Counted from the first letter of the stretch, positions 1 through 10,707 are shown. The stretch is 64,000 bases of DNA from Lytechinus pictus (GCF_037042905.1 NC_087262.1:4674001-4738000); one strand, 5' to 3'. Made by a program: numbers and translations. The notes: generated by a model from the letters alone, not told the origin.

Positions 1-489
1 TTAAACTGATTTCAAAATTTTCATTTTTCAACAATTTTCATTCTGTCGTTCGGGTATTTTCTTTTTACTCATATTAATAACGATGGTGATGATATTGAAA
101 TGCATTATGAAGAAAATACTATGCATTCTAATCTATTATACTGGATATCGTTCTTATAAAACATAATCTTTGGGTTAGTGTACGTAATCCAAAACGTTAA
201 ATGATGAGTAGAAGCATGGCGAATAGACCTAATTTGGGGGGCTCTTTTTCCCCCTCTCCTAAAATTCTTTATCTTGATGGTAGAAAAGTGTTTTAACACA
301 AGACTCTGTAATTCATTAAAATGACATAATGATGTGTGAAAAATAAAGTATAATCAATTTGGAATGCATTTCTTTATATATAATACAGGGCCCTGTGAAC
401 ATTTTGATAACAGGGGTGCTAATTCACAAGCAAAAAGAAAAAGGTTTCGCTTCAAAATGAAGGTGACTTTTCGTCTAATATATATACAT

Positions 490-830
490 ATATATGGTGA
501 TTCAAATCGACTTTTTGTTGGGGTGGACTTGTCCTTTAAATTAAGCCAAACTTAAAAATGACATATTAACCTTCTTATTTTACATCTGATTTTGATGAAA
601 TTTTCAGTGTTATGCTCGTTGGATTTTTCTCATTTAATTCAAATCAACTTTATGCTGGGGTGGACTCGTCCTTAAATTTGTAATACCGGCCGGTTGTCGG
701 CCGGCTGTTCGCTGACATTATTTTGATGGATCTTTGATGGGTCCTCAAACCTTCACCAATACTTTTTATTAGTTCTTTCTGCTATTTTTACAATAAACTT
801 TTTGTCAGGGTGAAATTCCCCTTTAAGCTT
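490..830. repeat. Three truncated right ends of foldback MITEs
   Basis: TTGGGGTGGACTTGTCCTTT (near 520-540), a similar end near 655-680, and GTCAGGGTGAAATTCCCC (near 805-825) are each the terminal sequence of families seen complete elsewhere in the window. The rest of 1-490 shows nothing recognisable. Confidence 0.55.
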
Positions 831-1029
831 GTAAGTGGGGACATCAAATATTGTTTTCAAACATTCCCGTTAAGTCTAGAAGAAATGGGTCATATGAACT
901 TCGACCCCAATTCATGTGTCAATTCAGATTTTATTGGAGACCTTATAAAGGAAAAAATTAATAACCAATTACTTGATATACGGGCTATAGCCTTGTTGCA
1001 TGACTGACTTCCAATTACTCTTTGTGAGT

Positions 1030-1145
1030 TTAATACAGGGGCTGTTTCATGAAGAGTTACAACTGTTGCAACTTTGCCATTATGGCAACTACCATGGTAA
1101 CATTGATTTTGATTGGCTGCTGAGCCCTGTTACCATGGTAACATT
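1030..1145. repeat. Partial MITE of the GTTACAACTGTTGTAAC family
   Basis: Shares GGTTTCATGAAGAG-like start, GCCATTATGGCAACTACC and the following segment with the fuller copy at 10708-10866, but lacks that copy's right end. Confidence 0.6.
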
Positions 1146-1291
1146 AACATCTGCTTCTGAAGGTCTCAATATTGACCTAACAATTGTCTCATCAATTTCA
1201 TTTGTACTTCAAATGAAAATCAACATCTTTATGGGCCTTTGTAATTAATTTGTAATTTCATCATAGAAATATACTTTAACTTTCCATTTTA

Positions 1292-1901
1292 TTAAAGGTC
1301 AAGTCCACCTCAGAAAAATGTTGATTTGAATCAATAGAGAAAAATCATACAAGTACAATGCTGAAAATTTCATCAAAATCGGATGTAAATAAGAAAGTTA
1401 TGACATTTCAAAGTTTCGCTTATTTTTAACAAAATAGTTATGTGAACGAGCCAGTAACATCCAAATGAGAGAGTTGATGATGTCACTCACTCACTATTTA
1501 TTTTGTTTTTTATTGTTTGAATTATACAATAATTAAATTTTTACGAACTTGACGATTAGGACCTCCTTGCCTGAACCACAAAATGTAAAAAAAATGGAAT
1601 TCCACGTGTTCGGGAAGGAATAAAACTTCATTTCACATGACAATGACGAGAAAATCAAAATATTTCATATTTCATATAATAAAATACAAAAGAAATAGTG
1701 AGTGAGTGATTTCATCAGTTCCCTCATTTGCATACTGACCGAGATGTGCATATAACTGTTTGGTGAAATGAAGCGAAACTTTAAAATGTCATAACTTTCT
1801 TATTTTACATCCGATTTTGATGAATTTTTCAGCGTTATGCTTGTTGAATTTTTCTCTTTTTATTCAAATCAAGTTTTTGTTGGGGTGGACTTGTCCTTTA
1901 A
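1292..1901. mobile_element. TTAA-flanked foldback MITE (AAGGTCAAGTCCACC family)
   Basis: It begins TTAAAGGTCAAGTCCACC and ends GGTGGACTTGTCCTTTAA. The long inverted arms include the complementary copies of TGAAATTTTCATCAAAATCGG-like sequence. No coding content. Partial copies of the same family end at 545, 682 and 26437. Confidence 0.75.
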
Positions 1902-2164
1902 GTCTATCACAAGATCAGGTGATTTTTTTTGGACTACAATTAATACCAGATTCATAAACTCTATCATGGAAAATGATTTTGATATCATTTTGCCAATGAA
2001 GACAGTAGTTTACTATTTCCAGTATAGACATTTACTAAAAAAATTATTGCCTCTAGATCATAGATGGCGCCATTTTACTGTGAATCATCAATTGTTGTGT
2101 GTGCGTACGTGGAAATCTTCTATAAAATGAAAACAGCACCTTGGATATATTTATTTGGCTGAGG

Positions 2165-2465
2165 TAACTTCTCAATCAAATTCATCTTTCAAATGGAAAA
2201 AATACCATCCATTCATCAAAACAGAATTCCGCTTTGAAATGGAAAAACCCCAACCCATTATTTTCCATTCATTAAAATAAAATTCAGCGACAAACAAAAC
2301 ATAAACAACCCATTCTTTTTCATTTATCAAAATCCAATTCAGCTTTCAAATTGTAAAAAACACCATCCACTCTTTTCCATTCATCGAAATCAAATTCATC
2401 TTTCAACAGAAAAAATGCCATCCAGTCTTTTCCATCCATCAAAATAAAAATCAACTCGACTTTTA
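2165..2465. repeat. Degenerate tandem repeat of about 60 bp
   Basis: Five imperfect copies of a CTTTTCCATTCATCAAAAT / TTCAGCTTTCAAATGG unit. Stretch 1902-2164 shows nothing else. Confidence 0.6.
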
Positions 2466-2493
2466 ATTCAGAACAAGTGGAATGCCTCTGGCC

Positions 2494-3238
2494 GTCTCAC
2501 CTGCATCACGCGATTCAATATAGCAGCAGTGCTGATTTTGAAAACTACTATAACTCGCACAAGATGTTCAGTGATACTTGGTTACTCTTATTTCCACGTT
2601 TTATGAACTAGACCAATACACTTATAGAGATATGATGGCAATTCAACAAATACCCCCAACGTGGCCAAAGTTCTTTGACCTTACATGACCTTTGACCTTG
2701 ATCATGTGACCTGAAACTCGCACAGGATGTTCAGTGATACTTGATTACTATTATGTCAAAGTTTTATGAACTAGACCAACACACTTTCAAATTTATGGCT
2801 GTAATTCAACAAATACCCCAATTTGGCCAAAGTTCATTGACCCTAAATGACCTTTGACCTTGATCATGTGACCTGAAACTTGCACAGGATGTTCAGTAAT
2901 ACTTGATTACTATTATGTCCAAGTTTCATGAATCAGATCCATAAACTTTCAAAGTTATGATGGTAATTCAACAGATACCCCCAATTCGGCCAAAGTTCAT
3001 TGACCCTAAATGACCTTTGACCTTGGTCATGTGACGTGAAACTCATGCAGGATGTTTAGTGATACTTGATTAACCTTATGTATAAGTTTCATGAACTAGG
3101 TCCATATATTTTCTAAGTTATGATGACATTTCAAAAACTTAACCTCAGGTTAAGATTTGGTGTTGACGCCGCCGTCGCCGCCGCCGTCGCCGTCGGAAAA
3201 GCGGCGCCTATAGTCTCACTCTGCTATGCAGGTGAGAC
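2494..3238. mobile_element. Element with 163-bp internal repeats and GTCTCACCTGCAT ends
   Basis: It is bounded by GTCTCACCTGCAT and ATGCAGGTGAGAC. Inside are four copies, spaced about 163 bp, of a unit containing CACAGGATGTTCAGTGATAC and TGACCTTTGACCTTGATC. A GCCGCCGTCGCC trinucleotide block lies near the right end. No coding frame. The ends suggest a non-autonomous mobile element; this is inference. Confidence 0.6.
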
Positions 3239-3280
3239 AAAAACGAACAGAACTCATTTCATAATTCAGTAATTCAGTGG

Positions 3281-3286
3281 TTTATT
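3281..3286 (-). terminator. Poly(A) signal AATAAA for SELENOU1
   Basis: Canonical hexamer on the minus strand, about 150 nt beyond the SECIS. It is the first AATAAA after the SECIS, so a transcript ending here would include the SECIS. Confidence 0.6.
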
Positions 3287-3431
3287 ACACAGACATTCTT
3301 CAACAATATATTAATATTCATTGTTCATAATTTCACAAGCCTGACATATCACTAAATCCATCATAACGATCAACCAATGACATCGAAAACAGCTACATGT
3401 TCTCTCTGTAAACCCAATCGAAATACTGCTA

Positions 3432-3500
3432 CACATCGTTTTACATCAGACCTTATTGGCACCAAGGGGTGTTTGAAATAAAGTCATCATTGGTGATGTG
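3432..3500 (-). promoter_or_regulatory. SECIS element (type II) in the SELENOU1 3' UTR
   Basis: Read on the minus strand, every part of the SECIS consensus is present. The lower helix is CACATC (3500-3495) with GATGTG (3437-3432). An internal loop follows, then the quartet ATGAT (from 3490) facing TGAT (3448-3445), which gives tandem G.A pairs. Helix II pairs GACTTTATT with AATAAGGTC: nine pairs, one G.U. The apical AAA (3474-3472) lies 12 nt after ATGA. A small extra helix CACC/GGVG-type, here CACC with GGTG around CCTT, makes it type II. It would recruit SBP2 and eEFSec to decode UGA as Sec. It lies 2.04 kb after the TAA and 146 nt before an AATAAA. Folding was done by eye, but the match is near-complete. 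Confidence 0.9.
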
Positions 3501-4062
3501 TAAAAAGAAATCGATTTGGGTGGTACAGACAGGAACATGTACCTGCAGCAAGATCAAAGTGACGCAATACAAATAACAAAACATTAAGTAAAAAAATAAT
3601 CTCACTTTTCAATGAGTAGTCCATTCTCTGAGAGTATCCTCTTTTATGAAAAATTATGCAACAATGCAAAGAGAACTGATCGAGGAAGCATATTTGTAAA
3701 ACAAAACCAGTATGAATTCACAATACAATGTAAACAGAATTAACATAGAGATCAATGAAACATAATAAAAAAAAAACAAAAAAACATAGAGATCAATAAT
3801 ACATTCATTCACTGTCCAAAATTGAGGCTTGGCCTTCTATTCATTTGCTGCATTTGTTTTAACATCGGTTTTATCACACACAAAATTATCACAAAAAGAG
3901 GATATATATATAAAATTTGTTGTGAAAAGAAATAATTGTCATATCTTCAATATGTTATCAACAGATGTGGTTTGGAAATCATTGGTTAGATAGGAAGAAA
4001 ATAAGCTTTATATTTTGAATTTCAAACTCAATAAAACTCCAATGTTCTAATATGGGAGATCA

Positions 4063-4290
4063 GGATCCCGTCTTACAAATACTTGCGATTGATCCGATCA
4101 ACAACTATGGAAAGCCAGCAACATCAACATCAAAAATGCATATTTGATCAAAACATTGTTGGGCTTTTCTCTGTTTACACAGGACATTGGGTGAATTTTC
4201 TGTGAGAAAAATTATGACATTGATGGATTTCCATATAATGGAGGTTGATTGGATTAATCGTAACTCTTTGTAAGATGGGCCCCTAGTGTC
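4063..4290. mobile_element. MITE of the CCCGTCTTACAAA family (in SELENOU1 3' UTR)
   Basis: Inverted ends CCCGTCTTACAAA and TTTGTAAGATGGGC enclose GATTGATCCGATCAA and GGAAAGCCAGCAAC. Other copies lie at 6246-6527, 7851-8126 and 38307-38616. Confidence 0.65.
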
Positions 4291-4435
4291 ATTATAGAAT
4301 AATTTTTGTATTTTGTAAGGACCATAGTGGTGTTGCAAGAGACATGCTAGCAACTGATTGCAAATATCGATTGCAAATCAATTCTGTATAAGAAGCAAAC
4401 CACGGGGCATTTCATAGAGCTATTCGTTAAGGCCA

Positions 4436-4660
4436 GTAACATCGTTCCGTGCAAGCCTTGCGTGTGACTTGTAGGTAACTATTTTTGCTACACGCAGGTT
4501 GGCCGCATTGACAGTATCTCGCACGCAACTCACACGCAGAATCGCACGCAAGTCTGATTTGCATGCATAAAAGTTTTGAACATGCTCAAAACATTTTTGC
4601 GGGCGAGTTGCGGGCAAACATCCACAACTCACCCACAAGGCTTGCACGGGACGATGTGAC
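4436..4660. mobile_element. Short MITE nested in a GTTTCATAAAGC element
   Basis: Inverted ends GTAACATCGTTCCGTGCAAG and CTTGCACGGGACGATGTGAC. It interrupts the flanking CATTTCATAGAGCTATTCG ... GCTTGTCGATCCTTTC element. Confidence 0.6.
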
Positions 4661-4888
4661 AGGGCCTTGAGTTACAAATTTATTAGAGCTTGTCGATCCT
4701 TTCTTGAGCTACAAGTAAATGAGATACCCCTGTTTAAAATCATGGGAGTGTGTTGGCCCGAATCAAATTTATTTTGAAAAAAAAAATACTGAAATTTCCA
4801 ATAAAATGATTGCTAACAACAAAAATATTGATAGACAAAGGACAGATTTCAACATAAGCTGATGGGAATACAAACAATCGAGAGCCTG

Positions 4889-5267
4889 GGGACCATTTCA
4901 TAAAGCTGTTTGTAAGTTAACTTAGTTAAGAATGACTTTATGAACGACAGCTGATCCTTCCTTGTGGTAAATGATATACCCTATATTATTGTTGATTTAG
5001 GTTGTAAGAAAGGATCACCGGTCAACGTGAAGTCATTCGTAAATTACGAACAGCATTATGAAACACCCACCTAATCTACCAGAAGAAACATCCATCAGCT
5101 GTGCGTAACTTACATTATTATCGATGTTGATTTAGTTTGTTTGAAAGGATCACCGGCTAACATGAATCCATTTATAACTTACGAACAGCTTTATGAAACA
5201 CCCACCAAATCCACCAGAAGACACAGCCACCAGTCGTGCATAACTCACAGCTTTATGAAATGACCCC
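4889..5267. mobile_element. Two adjoining GTTTCATAAAGCTGTTYGTAAG MITEs
   Basis: Repeated TTTCATAAAGCTGTTTGTAAG-type ends face each other with GAAAGGATCACCGG between. Further copies lie at 6530-6697, 32022-32952 (interrupted), 34543-34710 and 49911-50066. Confidence 0.6.
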
Positions 5268-5542
5268 CTGTGGGGGATTAGCAAGGGTACGTTTGACTGC
5301 ATGTCGCACTGAATTGCAATGGGAGGAAATTCAAAAGCTTAGATTTTAATGATACCTAAAAAAGGTAAAAAGTGAAGAAAAAAAGTTTTTAGAAACATAT
5401 GGACTTGATAATACCTCATAAATCAACAGAAGGAGTTATAAAAATGGGTCCAAATTTGACAATATTACTTGTTTGATTCATTTATGATGTATCTCCATTC
5501 ATATGCTTAACAAGATATCAAAGAATTACAATTTTGGAAGAG

Positions 5543-5709
5543 TTACAACTTTGGTGATATGTTGTCGGTAGAAGGAGCAATTTTCTTGACTGCCTCAAGC
5601 ACCTTGTCATTCGAGACATGATCGCTAAAATCCTTATTGCGATACTCCAAAAGAACTCCCTGATCACTGGGCCCTATAACAAAGACACCCCCGAGTGTGA
5701 GGCCGTGAC
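5543..5709 (-). CDS. SELENOU1 (PRXL2A): SELENOU1 last coding exon
   Basis: It follows a TTGTTCAG acceptor and completes the split Gly codon. It encodes GHGLTLGGVFVIG and onward to VLEAVKKIAPSTDNISPKL, then TAA at 5545-5543. The LGGVFVIG strand and the C-terminal helix are PRXL2A hallmarks. Confidence 0.92.
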
Positions 5710-8700
5710 CTGAACAAGAGAAATAGAAGAAACGAATACAAATAGGGAGCGTGAGAAATGGGGACTTCACACTTGCTCCGTCAAATATGTTCAACAACTG
5801 TCTCTATTTCTTAAAATACAAACGTCCCTATTCTGAAGTAGGGTTTAATTCGAGCTCTAGTCTAAAGTTGTGGTTTAACTATGTATAGCCAATTGAACTA
5901 TAGTCTATAGTTGTCATTTAACTATGGGTAGCCAATTGTGACAATCATCTTTAAAAGAAGAAGTTTAACTTTTCAGCAAAAATGAGGGGTTCAATTCAGT
6001 CATAATTGCCTAGGAATGACAACTAAAATCAGTTTCGTCCCCATAAAGCATGATTAAAGGGCACTATAAATAATAAACATCAGAAACATACACATTAAAT
6101 AAAATTTCTGACATTTTGGGGATTTCAATAATTTTAGTAATGAGTTGAACCATCATCTTAAGTTAAACTGGATTTCAGAATATGGACCAAACGGGGTATT
6201 CTGATAATTAAAACTAGGTTTAGCTCTAGACTTGACAAGAATTTCAGGGCCCCCTCTTCCAAAGAGTTACGATTGATCCAATCGACCACAACTATGGAAA
6301 GCCAGCAACGTCAACATCCAAAATACATGTTTGTACAAAATATTTTCTAGATATATATAGATATTCATACAGTCACTGTTTTCTTGACAATCCAGTATCC
6401 TATGCTTCTCTTTGTTTTCAAAGGACATTGCGCCAATTTCCTAAAGAAAAAATTATGACATTGATGGATTTCCATGTACTTGAGGTTGATCGGATCAATT
6501 GTAACTCTTTGTAAGACGGGGCCCTGGTGGGTGTTTCATAAAGCTGTTTGTATGATACAAATGACTTTACGCACGACTGGTGATCCTTTCTTGTGCTATC
6601 TGATATCCCTATGTAATTGAGTTGTGACCCAAGAACAGGTTCCAGTCGTGCGTAAAGTCGTTCGTAACCTTACGAACAGCTTTATGAAACACCCACCAGG
6701 ATTCCCTGCAATCTCTGTGCTCCACAACTTGCTGCTTCACAGCTCATGATTATAGTCATTCTGCAACAGGCCCATTCCCATTAGACATTAAACCCAAACA
6801 GTGGATGGCACAAAGACTAATCTACTGCAGTGGTGGATTAGTGAGTGGGGGGGGGGGACATCCAAATGCCCCCCCCCCTTTGAGAGCCATAGTCAATATT
6901 TTTAGTGTAAAAAAAATATGCCTTTCTTACACCATTGTGCCCCCCCCCCTTCTGAAAGTTACAGCATATATTTTCAATGCAGTGAGGACCTTTTTTTTCC
7001 TCAGATAAATGTGCCCCCCCCCTCCCTTTTTTGGAAAATCCTGGATCCGCCCCTGATCTGCTGGTAGACCAAGTGAAAATTCAAAGAAGGATAATATTGA
7101 GACTTACCCTTATAATTCATTGGAATACCCTGCTTACTGTTCTCCCTGGCTTTGAGTAAACTTGAGATACGAAGGAGACCGAAAATACTCATGTTTCGTT
7201 TTTCCTCTCCATAGAATCTCAGCTAATCATCAGAATAAACATCAAAGAAAAAATGAGAAGAATCAATATTCAAGTAAAACACCAGAAGAGTGGCAGTCTG
7301 AGAAAAGCTACCCCTCAACAAACAATCAAGTACACTTAAGCACAAATTTAACTCTGATATATTGTGATACAATATTTAAAAATTAAGAGTGAATTTTTTT
7401 ATTTTTTACACAGAGCAAAACTGAACACACCCAAAACAAGGAAAATTCATACGAAATTGGATACAAAATTTACGAAGTATTTTGACAATTTTTAAGATCA
7501 AATTTATTTCGCAGAAACACTTCTACACATTTATCATGAATATGAAATGAACAAGCTCAATGTGTCACCTCCCCAATTTTGATATTAATCATATTATATG
7601 AAATTACAATTCCAATTTTTTCTTTGATGAATTACTCCCCAATCCCTTACCTCTTTATCAAGGAAGACTTCTCCAGAAAAGAAGGGCAAGAAATCTTTGA
7701 AGCCGCCTGGTTCCAGGAGGACGGCGTAGAGCGGGATACCTCGGGCATCCAGCTCTGGCTTCAGAGAGGACAGCTCTTGAGCTTCCTAGATTACAAAGAC
7801 AAAGAAAGTAAACAATTCATGATGTGAAAATCATTGTGATTGCCAAAGACCTGGGCCCCGTCTTACAAAGAGTTACGATTGATCCAATCAATCATAACTC
7901 TATGGAAATCCATCAGTGTCATAATTTTTTCTACAGGAAATTTGCAAAATGTCCTTTGTAAACAAAGAAAAACACGCCAAATTGTTAAGAAATCAATGAC
8001 TTTATGATATACATTCATATCTAGAAATTTTTTTAACAAACATGCATTTCATATGTTAACTTTGCTGGCTTTCCATAGTTGTGATTGATCGGATCAATCG
8101 CAACTTTTTGTAAGACGGGCCCCTGGTATGCTTCTGACATCGAGCACTAGTTTTAGGGAGAAGAGTTGCATGTTTATTCATTTTTCCTGGAACCTGATAA
8201 TTTTTTTCACCATTAAACTCATATCACTCACTCATATCACTTGCAGCATATGAAATGCAAAAGTATTATCAATTTGGTTTATGAATATCAGAGGGAAAGT
8301 ATCAAATTAATTATTAAAAGCAACATATAGGCCTTGACATGAAAAAAAATAAAGAGGTGTCAATGTGGAGGGAGGGGTAAGGGTCTAAAGAAAAATTGCA
8401 ATGGAAGGAATTACTCTGGGTACTGCACACTCATTTCTTCCTGGATAACTGGCAGTATACAGACCTCAACAACAAAAATTTTTATAATTTTATCATTTCT
8501 AGTTTATGGGGATATAATTCTAGGTTACCAACAGCAGCATACGCAACGTTCCCCAGAATAGAGCCTACATTATTTGTATGTACTTCAAGGTTTGTGGCTT
8601 ACTTACCTCTCTGCACAAAGATCATCCAGGCCTTCGAACAGCCAGAACCACGGCCCCCGTCTCCTTCCACAGATCCTTTGCCTTGAATGTTCTCAGAGCC

Positions 8701-8873
8701 TCATCCATCATGCTGATCTTGGACTGGAGCTTCGTCTCCCCCAGGAGCTGCAAGGTGGCTCCCGCAAGGTAAGCCTCGGTAGTTTCTGCTCCGCCCTTGG
8801 GCAACCAGAAGTCCATATTGGCAATGATCAGCCCTCCTACCGCTGCTGCAGCTGCTCCCCAAAGCAGCGCCAT
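5543..8873 (-). CDS. SELENOU1 (PRXL2A): Selenoprotein U1 / peroxiredoxin-like 2A (PRXL2A, FAM213A family), four coding exons with in-frame UGA=Sec
   Basis: Join of 8873-8607, 7785-7651, 7222-7108 and 5709-5543 on the minus strand: 684 nt, 227 residues plus TAA. All introns are GT-AG and all phases agree. The N-terminus has a short Ala/Gly/Leu hydrophobic anchor (residues 3-19). A thioredoxin-like fold follows, with landmarks RTFKAKDLWK, VLAVRRPG, ELSSLKPELD, GIPLYAV, GEVFLDKE, LGGVFVIG and VLEAVKKIAP. These align collinearly with vertebrate PRXL2A, which is about 229 residues long. At the redox motif (Cys-x-x-Cys in human) the first position is TGA: RPG-U-SLCRE, with U at residue 84 and Cys at 87. 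This is the known SelU arrangement of fish and other animals. The family is a thiol-redox, peroxiredoxin-like group; the human protein is reported as an antioxidant regulator. The start ATG is chosen because it begins the hydrophobic anchor and lies just after a good splice acceptor. Translation through UGA depends on the downstream SECIS (separate entry). Without it the product would be an 83-residue stub. Confidence 0.93.
5824..6190. mobile_element. MITE of the TATTCTGAAGTAGGGTTTAA family
   Basis: The left end TATTCTGAAGTAGGG and right end TTTCAGAATATGG are inverted. Related copies lie at 38620-38900, 51172-51480 and 62336-62652. It sits in the last SELENOU1 intron. Confidence 0.6.
6246..6527. 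mobile_element. CCCGTCTTACAAA-family MITE
   Basis: Copy of the 4063 family with both ends kept: GGGCCCCCTCTTCCAAAGAG and CTTTGTAAGACGGGGCCC. In the SELENOU1 intron. Confidence 0.65.
6530..6697. mobile_element. GTTTCATAAAGC-family MITE
   Basis: TGGTGGGTGTTTCATAAAGC faces GCTTTATGAAACACCCACCA, a near-perfect terminal inverted repeat around TGATCCTTTCTTG. Confidence 0.7.
6820..7055. repeat. G/C-run element (GGGGCGGATCC family)
   Basis: Homopolymer runs of G or C, each followed by short AT-rich stretches, ending AATCCTGGATCCGCCCCTG. The same design recurs near 11640-12430, 13010-13330, 16735-17280, 43446-43720 and 58390-58470, so it is a dispersed repeat. Confidence 0.6.
7108..7222 (-). CDS. 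SELENOU1 (PRXL2A): SELENOU1 coding exon 3
   Basis: 115 nt, entering in phase 0 after TTAG and leaving with one base of a Gly codon before GTAAGT. It encodes LRFYGEEKRNMSIFGLLRI and onward to MNYKG. Human has KKFYG followed by a similar hydrophobic segment at this point. Confidence 0.88.
7651..7785 (-). CDS. SELENOU1 (PRXL2A): SELENOU1 coding exon 2
   Basis: 135 nt, phase 0 at both ends, flanked by CTAG acceptor and GTAAGG donor. It encodes 45 residues from EAQELSSLKP to GEVFLDKE, matching the strand and helix after the redox motif in PRXL2A. Confidence 0.92.
7851..8126. mobile_element. CCCGTCTTACAAA-family MITE
   Basis: Ends GGGCCCCGTCTTACAAAGAG and TTTTTGTAAGACGGGCCCC in inverted orientation, in SELENOU1 intron 1. 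Sequence 8127-8600 holds nothing else recognisable. Confidence 0.7.
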
Positions 8874-8880
8874 GTTGAGT
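8607..8880 (-). CDS. SELENOU1 (PRXL2A): SELENOU1 first coding exon, carrying the Sec codon
   Basis: The acceptor is a pyrimidine-rich stretch ending CAAG just before 8880. A 7-nt 5' UTR remnant precedes ATG at 8873-8871, and the donor GTAAGT follows 8607. The exon encodes residues 1-89 and ends in phase 0 (GAG). TGA at 8624-8622 lies 15 nt before the exon end, so an exon junction sits downstream of it. Confidence 0.9.
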
Positions 8881-8989
8881 CTTGAGAAAGAAATAAAGAG
8901 GATTGTCAAAAGGACACACAAATATGTATTGCTGTACAATGTGCAACAATTGGTTATCCTTGGATTTCAGCAAATATTTTATTATACTT

Positions 8990-9300
8990 CTTCATAAAAT
9001 TGCAAAATCACAAACTGAACAACAAAATTCAGAAGGAAATAAAGGCTGGAGTCTGGACTTCCTCATAGCATTGCAAAGTCAGAAACGGATCAACCAATGT
9101 CAGAAGGAAAGAGATGCTGGAGACCCTCATAACATTTCAAAGTCACAAACTCTAATTGACCAAATTCAGAAGGAAATAAATGCTGAACATTTTAAATAAC
9201 TGATCGACCAATTTCAGATAGGAATAAATGCTGGACTGCCTCATAACCTTGCAAAATAACAAACTGATCAACCAAATTCAGAAGGAAATAAATAAATATC
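8990..9300. repeat. Tandem repeat, four units of about 75-80 bp
   Basis: Units share CAAATTCAGAAGGAAATAAA, TGCTGGA and CTCATAACATTGCAAA. They lie in the SELENOU1 5' intron. Sequence 9300-9732 shows no other feature. Confidence 0.75.
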
Positions 9301-9732
9301 TCGAACTCTGTCAAGCCATTTGAAACAAACCCCAACATGGCACTTTACAGTACTAACCTAGAGACTAGACCTTTTGGAGCACTCAGACTCATTTAAAGTT
9401 TCACCTAGATCTAGATTCTGAATTAAAGATGATATACTTCATTTCCAAGGACAATGCATGATATGATGCCTCTACAGGCCCTTGGTATAAGAAATTTAGA
9501 TAATGCAAATGAGGTGATATTTAACCGCCTGTACACAAATGTTGTAATCTTGCACATTCCTATACATGTAATGAAATTAAACAATTGTAATAATTACATT
9601 TCTCCAGCAAGCGTAGTGATATAATTCCAGGGGGAAATTACATGAGAGCTCAGATGATTTCACCCCTGAAATGCTCAAGAGAGCCCTGGAAACTCAAAAC
9701 CGAGCCCTGAAAATGTTAAATTCATTGCAATG

Positions 9733-10338
9733 TTAAAGGGGAATCCAGCCTTGGTCATAAAATGTTGTGTTGGAAAGGAGAAAAATAAATAAAACAGAAT
9801 GGTGAAAGTTTGAGAGAAATCGGACAAGCAATAAGAAAGTTATTGCTGCTTTAAAATTGAGATCCCTAAGACTATGTAGATTGCAAATTGGCAACTGGGT
9901 AAGTAAATTATGACAAGGGGCAAGGACAACTTTCCCATAGGCCATGCACTTAATTATCAGGGATTTGTGGTTTTCTCCCAAGTACCCATTCCCCTGGGGC
10001 AGTAAACTAAATATAACCCAGGTAGTATATTGTTTTATGTCCTCATGACAGAAAAATATATTTTGTAGTAAAAGTTTTTTTTTTAAAGAAATTTTAGCCA
10101 TTTTATGTAATGGGGTACATGGAAGAGTAGTCCTTGCCTTACATTATTCACTATGACATCACATATGCGGCCAATTTGAAGTCTCCATGGCTATAGTGAT
10201 TACCAATATTTACAACCTTTAAAATTCATAACTTTCTTATTGTTTGTTTAATATTGTTCAAACTTTTACCTATCAACTTGTCTCATTTTTCTTTTTCCTC
10301 TCAAAACAACTTTTTATTGGGGTTGGATCCCCCTTTAA
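9733..10338. mobile_element. TTAA-flanked foldback MITE (AAGGGGAATCCAGCC family)
   Basis: Begins TTAAAGGGGAATCCAGCC and ends GGTTGGATCCCCCTTTAA. The complementary arms include TAAGAAAGTTATTG near 9830 and its partner near 10225. About 606 bp, no coding content. Confidence 0.75.
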
Positions 10339-10707
10339 AACTTTTCCAATGTTGTGGATTTAGGCAGTAAGGTGTGAAAAGTAGCCCCTAAAGGAAAACT
10401 ATTTGTATCAATGCTGCAAATGCAATAAGGAAAGCCATAATCAAAGAAAAAATCGATAGAACAGTCTATCTTAATAATTAACTCAGCATGCAGATTGCAG
10501 AGAGTTCAAATGACTTAATGTAGATTTCCATAGAAGAGTACAAATGACACAAGTTCACACAACTTCTAGTTCTAACAGAAAGGTGGTTTGGAACTTTGGA
10601 TAATTAGAGAAAAAATAAACAAAATAGTGCATGTTTCACCAAAATTAGATGCAAAATAAGAAGGCAAAGAAATGTGAAATTTTGCTCAATTTCAGACTTC
10701 ACCTCCT
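10339..10707. other. AT-rich intron sequence, no recognised feature
   Basis: No credible coding frame, RNA gene or repeat was found. Confidence 0.4.

Larger units (their letters stand above)
3260..5542 (-). other. SELENOU1 3' UTR (about 2.3 kb)
   Basis: Inferred from the stop codon to a poly(A) signal: AATAAA at 3286-3281 on the minus strand. The end point is approximate. The UTR carries the SECIS near its distal end and has absorbed several foldback repeats between 4063 and 5267. A short intron here cannot be excluded. Confidence 0.6.

Noticed and set aside
5401-5542. Alternative ATGA...TGA SECIS candidates close to the SELENOU1 stop
   Set aside because: No helix II of useful length could be paired; the 3432-3500 hairpin satisfies all parts of the consensus.
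8574-8885. Plus-strand frames over the SELENOU1 first exon
   Set aside because: Shadows of the minus-strand coding exon.
8622-8939. Short protein ending at 8622 as a complete gene
   Set aside because: The stop is the Sec codon. The frame continues through TGA with family-matching residues into three more exons.
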